A stretch of 64,000 nt of DNA, taken from contig JAFSIR010000025.1 in NCBI GenBank assembly GCA_017439715.1, positions 55,382 through 119,381 on the forward strand, read 5' to 3'. This document shows, piece by piece, positions 51,169-59,507 of this stretch. Source of the DNA: Clostridia bacterium (lineage in GTDB: Bacteria > Bacillota > Clostridia > Christensenellales > QAND01). The number at the start of each line of letters is the position of its first letter. Position 1 is the first letter of the stretch. The notes beneath the pieces were generated by a model, which was not told the DNA's origin, searched no databases, and was given only the letters and a program-made list of their open reading frames with translations. The position numbers and the translations under genes are program-made.

Positions 51169-52011
51169 ATGAATGAGATCAGCCTGTGCCGCGCAAACAG
51201 CGCACTGCTTGATTCCGTGTATGCTTTGTGGCGGGAAACGTTTGCAGACAGCGATGCATGGCTGGATTTTTTCTTTGCCCATCATCCGATAGAACAAACG
51301 CTTGTGGCCGTGCAGGGGGAACAGGTCGTATCCATGCTTACAATGCTGCCCTGTGCCTATAAAAGCGTAGCGGGAACAAGGCCGGCTTGCTATCTGTATG
51401 CCATCGCCACCGCAGAATCGCACCGCGGCCAGGGCCTGGCCGCCCGCCTGATCGAAACCGCTGCGGCGGAACAGGCAGCGTTGGGCACGGAACTTCTCAT
51501 CGTGGCCCCGGCACATTTTTCGCTGTTTTTCTACTATGCCGATAAAGGGTTTACCGATTATTTCTTTGTGTCCGAACAGCTGTATCATGCACAGGAGCTG
51601 CCAGAATTTGCGGGCGAAACAGCGCCGCTTTCAGCCGATGTGCTCTTTAGGCTGCGCGAGCGGATACTGAGCGATTTTGTGTCTTGGGATAAAGAAGCGG
51701 TCAGCTTTGCCATTAAAGCGGCACAGCGCGCCGGCGGCGGGGCCCTGCACATCAAAATCATAGGCGGAGAAGCGGCAGCGCTCTACACCGTAGATGGAGA
51801 CACCGCGTTTATCAACGAGCTGATCCTGAACGGCTGCATGGAAGAAGAGGCTGTTTCTGCCGTGCACCGCGCAGTGGGTGCTGCGCGATACATTGTGCGC
51901 ACAAATGGATATAATGAGGAAGACCCGATGCCCTTTGCGCAGGTGCGCGTGCTGGCAGGCGCGCCGGCCCTGGCGTTTAACCCGCCATATCTGGGCTTAA
52001 CGCTGGACTAA
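51169..52011 (+). CDS. GNAT family acetyltransferase
   Basis: 280 residues. The N-terminal GNAT domain has the acetyl-CoA loop RGQGLAARL at about 87 and YLYAIATAESHRG before it. The C-terminal half is SCP2/Eis-like in outline (LYTVDGDTAFINELIL), as in some two-domain GNATs. The substrate is unknown. ATG 51169 lies 9 bases after GGAGTG; a GTG lies one codon earlier. Confidence 0.82.
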   Translation: MNEISLCRANSALLDSVYALWRETFADSDAWLDFFFAHHPIEQTLVAVQGEQVVSMLTMLPCAYKSVAGTRPACYLYAIATAESHRGQGLAARLIETAAAEQAALGTELLIVAPAHFSLFFYYADKGFTDYFFVSEQLYHAQELPEFAGETAPLSADVLFRLRERILSDFVSWDKEAVSFAIKAAQRAGGGALHIKIIGGEAAALYTVDGDTAFINELILNGCMEEEAVSAVHRAVGAARYIVRTNGYNEEDPMPFAQVRVLAGAPALAFNPPYLGLTLD

Positions 52012-52063
52012 CCGGGCTGACAGCGGTATAATGAAGTATCACATTTTTTGAGGTATATCGGGG

Positions 52064-52465
52064 ATGACAGCGTATAAGAGAGACCCGCGGCTGGACAGGT
52101 TTGTTACCTTTGCAGCTGAAGGGCAGGAAGCAGAAATGGCGATTTTAAACGCCATGCTCGAAACAAGTGAAACGGTGGAAGCAGCCGCTTCTACCATGTA
52201 TCAAAACGAGCGGGGGCTGCTGGCGGTCACCAACCGCCGCGTTCTGATGATCTATAGAGACAAAACACCGCCCGTTGCCCTGCAGGTGCCGATCGGCGAG
52301 ATCGTGAAAACGTATCCGTCCATGTGGTATATGGCAGGGAACCTGACTTTGTACACCGTGGACACCCAATATTATTTTGCCCTAATGTCGCAGGAAGTGT
52401 ATATACCCATCAGCCAAACGGTGGAGAGGCTTGCCCAAGCGGCCAGGGACGAGGAGGAAGCATAA
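52064..52465 (+). CDS. Bacterial PH-like domain protein (YokE type)
   Basis: 133 residues. The core LLAVTNRRVLMIYRDK then QVPIGEIVKTYPS is typical of small bacterial PH domains in YokE-like proteins, thought to bind at the membrane or to partner proteins. No signal peptide. A perfect TATAAT at 52028-52033 may serve it. Its stop overlaps the next start (TAATG), so it is coupled to an M20 enzyme. Confidence 0.7.
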   Translation: MTAYKRDPRLDRFVTFAAEGQEAEMAILNAMLETSETVEAAASTMYQNERGLLAVTNRRVLMIYRDKTPPVALQVPIGEIVKTYPSMWYMAGNLTLYTVDTQYYFALMSQEVYIPISQTVERLAQAARDEEEA

Positions 52466-53793
52466 TGGACAACGTAGAACGCAGGATCATTGAATTGATC
52501 GACCAGAACCGTGAAAAGATCATTGCTTTCGGGCGCGACATTCACGAGCATGCCGAAATGGGTTATAAAGAAACCCGCACGAGCGACAAATTCGTGGAAG
52601 CCATGGCGGAAGTAGGGCTTGACAGCGAACGCGGCCTTGCCATCACCGGCGCAAAGAGCAATATGGAAGCCGGCCGGGAACAGATCAAAGTAGCGCTTTT
52701 GGGCGAATATGATGCGCTGATGATCCCCCAAAACCCCTGGTGCAATAAAGAAACCGGTGCGGCGCACTGCTGCGGGCATGATGCCCAACTTACCGGCGTT
52801 GTTGGTGCTGCCATTGCGCTGACGGACCCCGAAGTTCGCCAGGCGCTGGATGGCGACGTGTGCTTTTTCGGTGTGCCGAGCGAGGAATACGGCGAAATCG
52901 CGTTTAAAGATGACCTTGTAAAAGAAGGAAAAATCCGTTTTGCCGGCGGCAAGAGCGAGCTGCTGCGCATCGGCGCGTTTGATGATATTGATCTGTGTAT
53001 CGCGCACCACACGGGCATCGGCCCGGTGGGCATCTCCAGCGTTACCAATTCCGGCATGGTCAGCAAGGTTGTGCGCTATAAAGGCCGCGCTTCCCACGCT
53101 GCCGGTTCGCCCGACAAAGGCGTGAACGCGCTTAACGCCGCATCGCTTGGTATGAGCGCAATGAGCATGATCCGCGAAACCTTCCGCGATGAAGATCATA
53201 TCCGTGTGCATGCCATTATGACCAAGGGCGGCGATCTTGTTAACGTTATCCCCAATCAGGTGCAGCTTGAAGCCCTCGTGCGCGGCCTTACCATGAAAGG
53301 CGTGGAAGAAACCAGCCCGAAGTTTGACCGTGCGTTTGCCGGCGGCGCCATCGCCATGGGCGCGGGCGTTACCATTTCTACCCGCCCGGGTTATCTGCCG
53401 GTCATCCCCCTGCGCGGGGAAGACAACCGCGCGCTGATCGATGCGGCCGCAGCGGCACTGCCCGAAGGCGTAGAGCCGTTCATCAACGGCGCGGGCCACA
53501 GCGGCGGCTCTACTGACGTAGGCGATCTGCAGCATGTGATGCCTGTGCTTCAGTTCACCACCGGCGGTTTCCGCGGCGTGACGCACGGGATTGATTTTGA
53601 AGTGGTGGATGAAGACGAATACTATGTGCTTACTGCCAAGATGTTTGCCCTTACCACGTATCACCTGCTCAAAGACGGCGCCAAAGAAGCCAAGCGCCTG
53701 AAAGAGAACTATAAGCCGGTATACACCAAGCAGGAGTATATCGATTATATGGAAAGCTGGATTCGGGACGAGGAACTGGCTCAACTGATCTAA
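52465..53793 (+). CDS. M20 family amidohydrolase (AbgB-like)
   Basis: 442 residues. Metal-site motifs: GEYDALMIPQN, AHCCGHDAQLTGVVG, PSEEYGEI with the catalytic Glu, and IAHHTGIGP. The C-terminal SGGSTDVGDLQHVMP motif is the AbgB-type element also seen in the 22795 enzyme. ATG 52465 is inside the previous stop (TAATG) behind GAGGAGG. It is the third M20 enzyme in the window. Confidence 0.88.
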   Translation: MDNVERRIIELIDQNREKIIAFGRDIHEHAEMGYKETRTSDKFVEAMAEVGLDSERGLAITGAKSNMEAGREQIKVALLGEYDALMIPQNPWCNKETGAAHCCGHDAQLTGVVGAAIALTDPEVRQALDGDVCFFGVPSEEYGEIAFKDDLVKEGKIRFAGGKSELLRIGAFDDIDLCIAHHTGIGPVGISSVTNSGMVSKVVRYKGRASHAAGSPDKGVNALNAASLGMSAMSMIRETFRDEDHIRVHAIMTKGGDLVNVIPNQVQLEALVRGLTMKGVEETSPKFDRAFAGGAIAMGAGVTISTRPGYLPVIPLRGEDNRALIDAAAAALPEGVEPFINGAGHSGGSTDVGDLQHVMPVLQFTTGGFRGVTHGIDFEVVDEDEYYVLTAKMFALTTYHLLKDGAKEAKRLKENYKPVYTKQEYIDYMESWIRDEELAQLI

Positions 53794-53810
53794 CAAACCG
53801 ATCACAGGCG

Positions 53811-53837
53811 AAAAGAGGGCGCGTAGCGCCCTCTTTC
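53811..53837 (+). terminator. Hairpin after the M20 gene
   Basis: Stem AAAGAGGGCGC/GCGCCCTCTTT with a 3-base loop and few T's after it. It may be a weak terminator before the thioesterase gene. Confidence 0.55.
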
Positions 53838-53857
53838 AATAGGAGGAAGAAACGGAA

Positions 53858-54595
53858 TTGGAACGGATGAGAGACACCCGGCTGATCACGCCGGCCGATG
53901 TGGATATGGCAGACACGGTGCCCCTGCATTTTTGGTTTCATTGGATGCAGATCATAGCAGAACAGCATGCCACCTATTGGCGTGTCGGCCGCAACGAGCT
54001 GATGACGCGCAATTTGGCATGGGTGCTGGCAAGACTGAAGATCCAGCTGGATAAACCCGTGCGCAGCGGGGAAACGGTTACGATGGAAACCTTTGCCGGG
54101 CAAACCACACGCACGGCCTATCCCCGCTTCCTGTTGATCAAAAACGAAAACGGGAGCGAAATCGGGCGCATCTCATCGCTTTGGGCGCTGATGGATTTTC
54201 AATCGCGCACATTGGCCCTGCCCGGTAAAACACCGCTGCCTGATTTTCCGAAGTTTCCGCCTGAGGTTTGCCCGCCGTTACCCGGCCGTGTGCCGGAGAT
54301 AACCGGCACAAAACGTGAATGCCTGCGCATCCCCCAATATGAGGATATTGATATCAATCAACACGTGAACAACGCCCGCTACCCTGCGTGGATCGGAGAT
54401 ATGTTCACCCCGCAGGAATTGGCGGCAAGGTATATCGATTCGCTGCAGATCAATTATCGGCACGAGATCAGCCCCGCCACGGCATGCAAACTCACGCTTA
54501 CGGAGAAGGAAAACGAATTCTCCGTTGCCTGTAACAACAGCGAAACGGGCACCCTGCTCTTTGAAGCGTATGGCACCATGAAAGAAAACCAATAA
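53858..54595 (+). CDS. Acyl-ACP thioesterase (FatA/FatB type)
   Basis: It releases fatty acids from acyl carrier protein. 245 residues forming two hotdog folds. Conserved features are DTVPLHFWFHWMQ near the start, WVLARLKIQLDKP, and the catalytic NxH in DINQHVNNARYPAWI at about 165-178. The start is TTG 53858 after AGGAGG. The chain specificity cannot be read. It stands alone before a terminator. Confidence 0.9.
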   Translation: MERMRDTRLITPADVDMADTVPLHFWFHWMQIIAEQHATYWRVGRNELMTRNLAWVLARLKIQLDKPVRSGETVTMETFAGQTTRTAYPRFLLIKNENGSEIGRISSLWALMDFQSRTLALPGKTPLPDFPKFPPEVCPPLPGRVPEITGTKRECLRIPQYEDIDINQHVNNARYPAWIGDMFTPQELAARYIDSLQINYRHEISPATACKLTLTEKENEFSVACNNSETGTLLFEAYGTMKENQ

Positions 54596-54597
54596 AA

Positions 54598-54642
54598 AAG
54601 CCGGGAGCAGCAATCCTGCTCCCGGTTATTTCTTTTTTTACA
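54598..54642. terminator. Intrinsic terminator between convergent genes
   Basis: Stem CCGGGAGCAG/CTGCTCCCGG with loop CAATC, A's before and a T-rich stretch after, between the thioesterase and dapB. Confidence 0.85.
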
Positions 54643-55393
54643 GCGCAAGCACCTGCGCCATGTCATATGTGCCCGCCGGTTTGCCCGCCATAAAGCGGAT
54701 GGCGCGCAGCGCACCCGTTACAAACACACCGTTGCTGGTTGTAACATGTTTGATCTCGATCTCTTCATCCACGCCCACAAAATACACCGAGTGTTCGCCG
54801 GTGACCGTGCCGCCGCGGTAGCTCATCATGCCCACTTCGTTTGAAGTGCGGGGCCGGTGCAGGCTCTGCCGGTCATACACAGGCACGAGAGACCCGCCGC
54901 GCGCCTCGTTGAGCGTTTCAAACAGCGTCATCGCCGTGCCGCTGGGCGCATCGACCTTGCGGTTATGATGCTTTTCAAAGATCTCAATGTCATACGATTC
55001 GCCCAGGATTTTGGACGCTGTGGTAATCAGCGCCCGCATGAGCGCCACACCCAGCGAGGTGTTTGAAGTGAAGAACACAGCAGTGCGTTCCGCCGCCTGC
55101 GCGATCAGCGCTTTCTGCTCAGCGCTGTGCCCGGTGGTACAGATCAGCATGGGAACGGCGTTATCCTGGCAGTAGGCGAGGATCTTATCCAGACTCTCCG
55201 GCCGCGAAAAATCAATTACCACGTCCGGCTGTTCGGGCAGCGCGTCAAACGAAGAGAACACGGGATAAGCAAGCTCATCGCTGTCTTTGATATCGATGCC
55301 GGCAAGCACCGTCAGGCCATCGCTGTTGGCAATGGCATCTGCCAAACTGCGGCCCATTTTTCCCAGTGCACCCACGATGCATACTTTTATCAT
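54638..55393 (-). CDS. dapB: 4-hydroxy-tetrahydrodipicolinate reductase
   Basis: The NAD(P)H-dependent second step after dapA in lysine and diaminopimelate synthesis. 251 residues. IKVCIVGALGKMGRSLADA is the nucleotide-binding start. VIDFSRPESL and the catalytic HHNRKVDAPSGTA are in place. Third gene of the asd-dapA-dapB operon, 22 bases after dapA. Confidence 0.95.
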   Translation of the reverse strand: MIKVCIVGALGKMGRSLADAIANSDGLTVLAGIDIKDSDELAYPVFSSFDALPEQPDVVIDFSRPESLDKILAYCQDNAVPMLICTTGHSAEQKALIAQAAERTAVFFTSNTSLGVALMRALITTASKILGESYDIEIFEKHHNRKVDAPSGTAMTLFETLNEARGGSLVPVYDRQSLHRPRTSNEVGMMSYRGGTVTGEHSVYFVGVDEEIEIKHVTTSNGVFVTGALRAIRFMAGKPAGTYDMAQVLAL

Positions 55394-55415
55394 TGGTAAA
55401 ATCTCCTTTCGAAGC

Positions 55416-56297
55416 TTACAGCTGCATGCCGTAATGCTCCATGGCGGCTTTGAGCGCCGCCAGATGCGCCGGCTCCATATCTGTCAGCGGCAGGCGCAGC
55501 CGCGGATTGATCATACCCATCAGGCCCAGCGCCGCTTTGACGGGGATGGGGTTCACTTCGCAGAACAACAGGTCGATGATCGGGTTAAGGGCATACTGAA
55601 TCTTCCGCGCCGTTTCAAGATCGCCGCGGAACACGGCAGCCGTCAGCTCGTGCGTGTCGCGGGGCAGGATGTTGGATACAACGGAGATCACGCCCTGGCC
55701 GCCCGCCGCCATCGTCGGCAGGATCAGGCCGTCTTCACCGGAATATAGGCTGATGCGGCCCTGGCACAGGCGGATCATTTCCATCACCTGCGCCATATTG
55801 CCGCTGGCCTCCTTCATGCCCACGATGTTATCGATATGGCTGAGTTTTTCCAGCGTGGCAGGCAGCATGTTCAGCCCCGTGCGCCCCGGCACGTTATAAA
55901 TAATGATCGGCAGGTTCACGCTTTCGGCCACCGCGGTATAATGCGCAATCAGGCCGTTCTGCGTGGCTTTGTTGTAATACGGAGTCACGATCAGCAACCC
56001 GTCTGCTCCGGCTTCTTCGGCCGCGCGGCTGGCGCGGATCACTTCCGCCGTGTTGTTGCCGCCCGTGGAAGCAATCACTGGTACGCGGTGATCCGCCCGA
56101 TTGATGGCAAACTCAATCACCGCTTGTTTTTCCGCCGCCGTCATGGTGGACGGTTCGCCCGTCGTTCCGCACACGATCAGCGCATCTGTGCCGTTTTCGA
56201 TCTGGAAATCGATCAGCCGGCCGTAAGAATCAAAATCAACGCCGTTTTCGGTAAACGGTGTTACCAGCGCAACGCCGGCCCCGGTGAACAACTGCAT
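55416..56297 (-). CDS. dapA: 4-hydroxy-tetrahydrodipicolinate synthase
   Basis: It joins pyruvate and aspartate semialdehyde. 293 residues, TIM barrel. GTTGEPSTM (substrate threonines), IYNVPGRTG (Tyr of the proton relay) and VGMKEASGN (Schiff-base Lys) are all intact. It follows asd by 11 bases and lies under the lysine riboswitch. Confidence 0.95.
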   Translation of the reverse strand: MQLFTGAGVALVTPFTENGVDFDSYGRLIDFQIENGTDALIVCGTTGEPSTMTAAEKQAVIEFAINRADHRVPVIASTGGNNTAEVIRASRAAEEAGADGLLIVTPYYNKATQNGLIAHYTAVAESVNLPIIIYNVPGRTGLNMLPATLEKLSHIDNIVGMKEASGNMAQVMEMIRLCQGRISLYSGEDGLILPTMAAGGQGVISVVSNILPRDTHELTAAVFRGDLETARKIQYALNPIIDLLFCEVNPIPVKAALGLMGMINPRLRLPLTDMEPAHLAALKAAMEHYGMQL

Positions 56298-56308
56298 GCG
56301 ATTACCTC

Positions 56309-57397
56309 CTAGTCACGATAGGGAATATACCCCTTTGCCGCCAACAGCTCGGCATTGAGAACGCCGCCGCCCGCTGCGCCGCGCAGCGTGTTGTGCGACA
56401 GGCAAACGAATTTATAATCATACAAAACATCTTCCCGCAAACGGCCGATGCTCACGCCCATGCCGCCGTACAGATCGCGGTCCAACCCTGTCTGCGGCCG
56501 GTTGTCTTCTTCAAAATAAGTCAGGAACTGCGCCGGTGCGCTGGGCAGCCCCAGTTTCTGCGGCTCGCCCTGATATTCGGCCCAGGCTTTGAGGATGGCT
56601 TCCTTCGTAGGCTTTTTGGTGAATTTCACGCTCACCGCCGCCAGATGCCCATCGGAGGCGGGCACGCGGATGCACTGCGCGCTGATCACGGGCGCTTCGG
56701 CTTTGACAATGCGGCCGTCTTCCACACGGCCCCAGATCTTAAGCGGTTCCTGCTCGCTCTTTTCTTCTTCGCCGCCAATATAGGGGATCAGGTTATCCAC
56801 CATTTCCGGCCAGGTTTTGAAAGTTTTGCCGGCGCCGGAGATTGCCTGATAGGTGCAAACATTCACAGCTTCAATGCCATACTCATCACGCAGCGGCGCA
56901 AGGGCGGGCACATAGCTCTGGATGGAGCAGTTGGGTTTAACGGCCACAAAACCGCTCTTGGTGCCAAGGCGTTTGCGCTGCGCCTCGATCACTTCTGCGT
57001 GCGCATCGTTGATCTCGGGGATCATCATCGGCACGTCTTCCACCCAACGGCAGGCGCTGTTGTTGGACACCACAGGGATCTCCGCCTTGGCGTATGCTTC
57101 TTCGAGCGCACGGGTGGCATCCTTGGGCATATCCACAGCACAGAACACAAAATCGACCAGCGCAGACACAGCGTCAATGTCCTGCGCGTCGATCACGGTC
57201 ATCTCCGCCGCTTTGGCGGGAATGGCCCAATCGAAAGCCCAACGGCCGGCCACAGCATCTTCATAGCGTTTGCCGGCACTGCGCTCGCTGGCAGCCAGTG
57301 CGTTTAATTCGAACCAGGGATGGTCGGCAAGCAGGGATACAAACCGCTGTCCCACCATGCCGGTGGCGCCGATCACGCCAACACGATACTTCTTCAT
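56309..57397 (-). CDS. asd: Aspartate-semialdehyde dehydrogenase, archaeal/fungal-like type
   Basis: It makes aspartate semialdehyde for lysine, threonine and methionine. 362 residues. [20 protein letters not shown] is the NADP site; the nucleophile Cys is in [13 protein letters not shown] and the His in RVPASDGH. The [20 protein letters not shown] segment and length point to the archaeal/fungal-like branch, not the usual bacterial one. ATG 57397 follows GGGAGGAAC; the longer open frame covers the leader RNA. First gene of the operon. Confidence 0.93.
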   Translation of the reverse strand: MKKYRVGVIGATGMVGQRFVSLLADHPWFELNALAASERSAGKRYEDAVAGRWAFDWAIPAKAAEMTVIDAQDIDAVSALVDFVFCAVDMPKDATRALEEAYAKAEIPVVSNNSACRWVEDVPMMIPEINDAHAEVIEAQRKRLGTKSGFVAVKPNCSIQSYVPALAPLRDEYGIEAVNVCTYQAISGAGKTFKTWPEMVDNLIPYIGGEEEKSEQEPLKIWGRVEDGRIVKAEAPVISAQCIRVPASDGHLAAVSVKFTKKPTKEAILKAWAEYQGEPQKLGLPSAPAQFLTYFEEDNRPQTGLDRDLYGGMGVSIGRLREDVLYDYKFVCLSHNTLRGAAGGGVLNAELLAAKGYIPYRD

Positions 57398-57425
57398 TGT
57401 TAGTTCCTCCCAACCGGTAGATAAT

Positions 57426-57452
57426 AGAAAAGCGGCGTTAGATACGCCGCCC
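57426..57452 (-). terminator. Terminator of the lysine riboswitch
   Basis: On the minus strand GGCGGCGT/ACGCCGC with a 5-base loop, then TTTTCT, between the aptamer and asd. Confidence 0.8.
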
Positions 57453-57485
57453 AAACGCAAATAGGCCACACAGGGCTTGCGCATG

Positions 57486-57659
57486 GACAGAAAGCGCTCC
57501 ACTTTCATAGTGACAGTCACCCGGTTATTCACCGCAGCGCCCAGACCGAGTGCGCAACGGCACGCCCCTGTCTTCGGCACGGCGCCCTTTCACGCCGGAT
57601 CAGGGAGAACCGTTTCTCTCCCCGGCGATACTGATGCAGCCATGCACCTCTATTCTGCC
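57486..57659 (-). ncRNA. Lysine riboswitch (L box)
   Basis: Conserved parts occur in order on the minus strand: AGAGGTGC, CAGTATCGCCGGGGAG, GTGAAAGGGCGCC then GCCGAAGAC, GGTCTGGGCGC, GGTGACTGTCACTATG and GGAGCGC. The ends CAGAA and TTCTG pair as P1. It controls asd-dapA-dapB and would switch them off when lysine is plentiful. Confidence 0.92.
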
Positions 57660-57675
57660 TGAACTTTTCGCCTAA

Positions 57676-57704
57676 AGTGTACCATTGCGGCCCGCGCTTG
57701 TCAA
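57676..57704 (-). promoter_or_regulatory. Promoter of the lysine riboswitch-asd operon
   Basis: Minus strand consensus TTGACA (plus 57699-57704), 17-base spacer, TACACT (plus 57676-57681), about 17 bases before the aptamer. Confidence 0.75.
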
Positions 57705-57751
57705 TCACAGCGTTTGAATTATCCTATGAAAAGCGCGAAAAAAGAGTGATT

Positions 57752-57777
57752 TATAATTAAGTATAGTATGGTATAAT
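57752..57777 (+). promoter_or_regulatory. Cluster of -10-like boxes before the methyltransferase operon
   Basis: TATAAT at 57752-57757, TATAGT at 57762-57767 and TATAAT at 57772-57777 occur every 10 bases, without a good -35. Any of them could start the large operon. Confidence 0.35.
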
Positions 57778-57815
57778 AACTATTCTAGGGAATATAGGGA
57801 AAGGGAGTGCGCATA

Positions 57816-58571
57816 ATGGCCGTTTATGGCGGCTTTGCAGCAGCTTACGATGCGTTGATGGGCGAGCGGGCGTCGCTCGGCTGGCATGAAAAATATGCAG
57901 CTGTGCTTTCAGAGCTTGGCATTGTTCCGCCTGCCAAAGTGCTTGACGCCGGCTGTGGCACGGGTTATCTTTCTCTGGCGCTTGCCCGGGCGGGATACCG
58001 CGTAACGGGCATGGACAACGCAAGTGCCATGCTGGACAAGGCAGCCAAAGCGGCAAGAGAGCAGGACGTGCGGCTGATGCTTGCGTGCGGCGATATCACG
58101 CAGGAAGACAGTTTGAGCGACCTTGGTCGGTTTTCGGCCGTTACCGCTGCCTGTGACCCTGTCAATTATTTAAGTGATCCGCTTCCGTTTTTTATAAACG
58201 CTTGCCAAAGCCTGTATCCGGGCGGTGTGCTGGTGTTTGATGTATGCACGCCGGAATACTATGCTTCTTTGGGCGAAGGCTCGTATGCCCAAGTGCTTTC
58301 GAGTACCGTGGGCATTCTTGATACAAGGCCAACAGACAGCGGCTGTGAAATGGCGCTAACGCTGTTCACCCGCCGCAAAGATGGCAGCTATATCCGGCAG
58401 GATGAAGTGCATACGCTGTATGGGCATCCGTTGGAAAAACTGGTGAACATGCTGCACGAAGCCGGGTTTAACAAGGTTACTGCCAAAGATTTTATCACAT
58501 TGGCCCCGGCCGGGGCGGAGAATGAGCGGTGGCTGATCACCGCAGTGAATGAAAACGATACGGAGGAATGA
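57816..58571 (+). CDS. SAM-dependent methyltransferase, class I
   Basis: 251 residues. FAAAYDALMGERASLGWHE at the start and motif I VLDAGCGTGYLSLALA at about 40 are clear, followed by MDNASAMLDKA and ACDPVNYL (a motif IV equivalent). It belongs to the small-molecule/unknown-substrate group. ATG 57816 is set by AAGGGAG. It heads an operon that runs to 63881 with almost no gaps. Confidence 0.87.
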   Translation: MAVYGGFAAAYDALMGERASLGWHEKYAAVLSELGIVPPAKVLDAGCGTGYLSLALARAGYRVTGMDNASAMLDKAAKAAREQDVRLMLACGDITQEDSLSDLGRFSAVTAACDPVNYLSDPLPFFINACQSLYPGGVLVFDVCTPEYYASLGEGSYAQVLSSTVGILDTRPTDSGCEMALTLFTRRKDGSYIRQDEVHTLYGHPLEKLVNMLHEAGFNKVTAKDFITLAPAGAENERWLITAVNENDTEE

Positions 58572-58574
58572 ACG

Positions 58575-59507
58575 TTGGAATATCGGGATGAATTGGTACA
58601 TGGTTTGGTATATAACGGTGCCGCTTCGGTAATCGCCGTGTCCGGGCGCGAAGCGGTGGAGCAGATGCGCAGGATTCATGATTGCTCGCCTACGGTTACC
58701 GCTGCACTGGGGCGGCTGATGATGGGCGCCATGGTGTGCGCCAGCGAAATCAAAAACGAAAAGGGCGATGTATCCCTTATTTTCAACGGCGGCGGGCCGG
58801 CCGGCCGTGCGATTGCCGTGGCTGCGCCCGATGGCAGCATGCGCGCCACGGTGGTGGATCCGCAGGCCGATGCACCCATCCGCCCCGATCATAAACTGAA
58901 TGTGGCCGGCGTACTGGGCAGAGAAGGAATGCTCACCGTTGTGCGCGACGAGGGCCGGGGCGAACCGTATGTCGGTCAGGTCGCCCTGCAAAGCGGCGAG
59001 GTTGCTGAGGACCTGGCATATTATTTTGCCACAAGCGAACAGCGCCCGTGCGTGGTGTTTTTGGGCGTGATTGTTGACCGTGAGGCAGAAATCCTCGGCG
59101 CCGGCGCGTTGGCGGTGTTCCTGCTGCCAAACTGCCCGGAGGAAGTGATTGTTGATATTGAACACAGGATCGGCCTGTTTGCGGAGTATACGCACATTTT
59201 GGCCGAAGGGCAGACGATCGATGATGTGCTTGCTATTCTGTTCCAGGATGCAAACCTTGAGATCACCGCCCGCCAGCCGATTGCGTACCGCTGCAATTGC
59301 TCGCGGGAACGGATGGAGCGTGCGCTTACCACCATTGGGCGCGAAGAGCTTTTAAAACTGCTGGAAGAAGACGGGCAGGCTGAGCTCAACTGCGAATTTT
59401 GCCGTGCCAAACAGCTGTTTACCGGGGAGGATCTGGCCCGCCTGGCCGATCTTGCCGGCGCTGTGAAACGGGCTGATATTGAACTGACCGAACAGGAGGA
59501 TGCATGA
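58575..59507 (+). CDS. hslO: Redox-regulated chaperone Hsp33
   Basis: A holdase switched on by oxidation. 310 residues. The C-terminal zinc site appears as CNCSRERM then CEFCRAK, the CxC and CxxC pairs that form disulfides under oxidative stress. VHGLVYNGAASVIAV at the start is also typical. The start is TTG 58575, 8 bases after GGAGG. It is coupled to the TPR gene (ATGA). Confidence 0.93.
   Translation: MEYRDELVHGLVYNGAASVIAVSGREAVEQMRRIHDCSPTVTAALGRLMMGAMVCASEIKNEKGDVSLIFNGGGPAGRAIAVAAPDGSMRATVVDPQADAPIRPDHKLNVAGVLGREGMLTVVRDEGRGEPYVGQVALQSGEVAEDLAYYFATSEQRPCVVFLGVIVDREAEILGAGALAVFLLPNCPEEVIVDIEHRIGLFAEYTHILAEGQTIDDVLAILFQDANLEITARQPIAYRCNCSRERMERALTTIGREELLKLLEEDGQAELNCEFCRAKQLFTGEDLARLADLAGAVKRADIELTEQEDA

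Noticed and set aside
49564..51588. 674-residue minus-strand open frame
   Set aside because: It crosses DUF1294, an M20 enzyme and part of a GNAT gene, all well supported on the plus strand.
52372..53805. 477-residue minus-strand open frame
   Set aside because: Antisense of the third M20 enzyme; no domain pattern or ribosome site.
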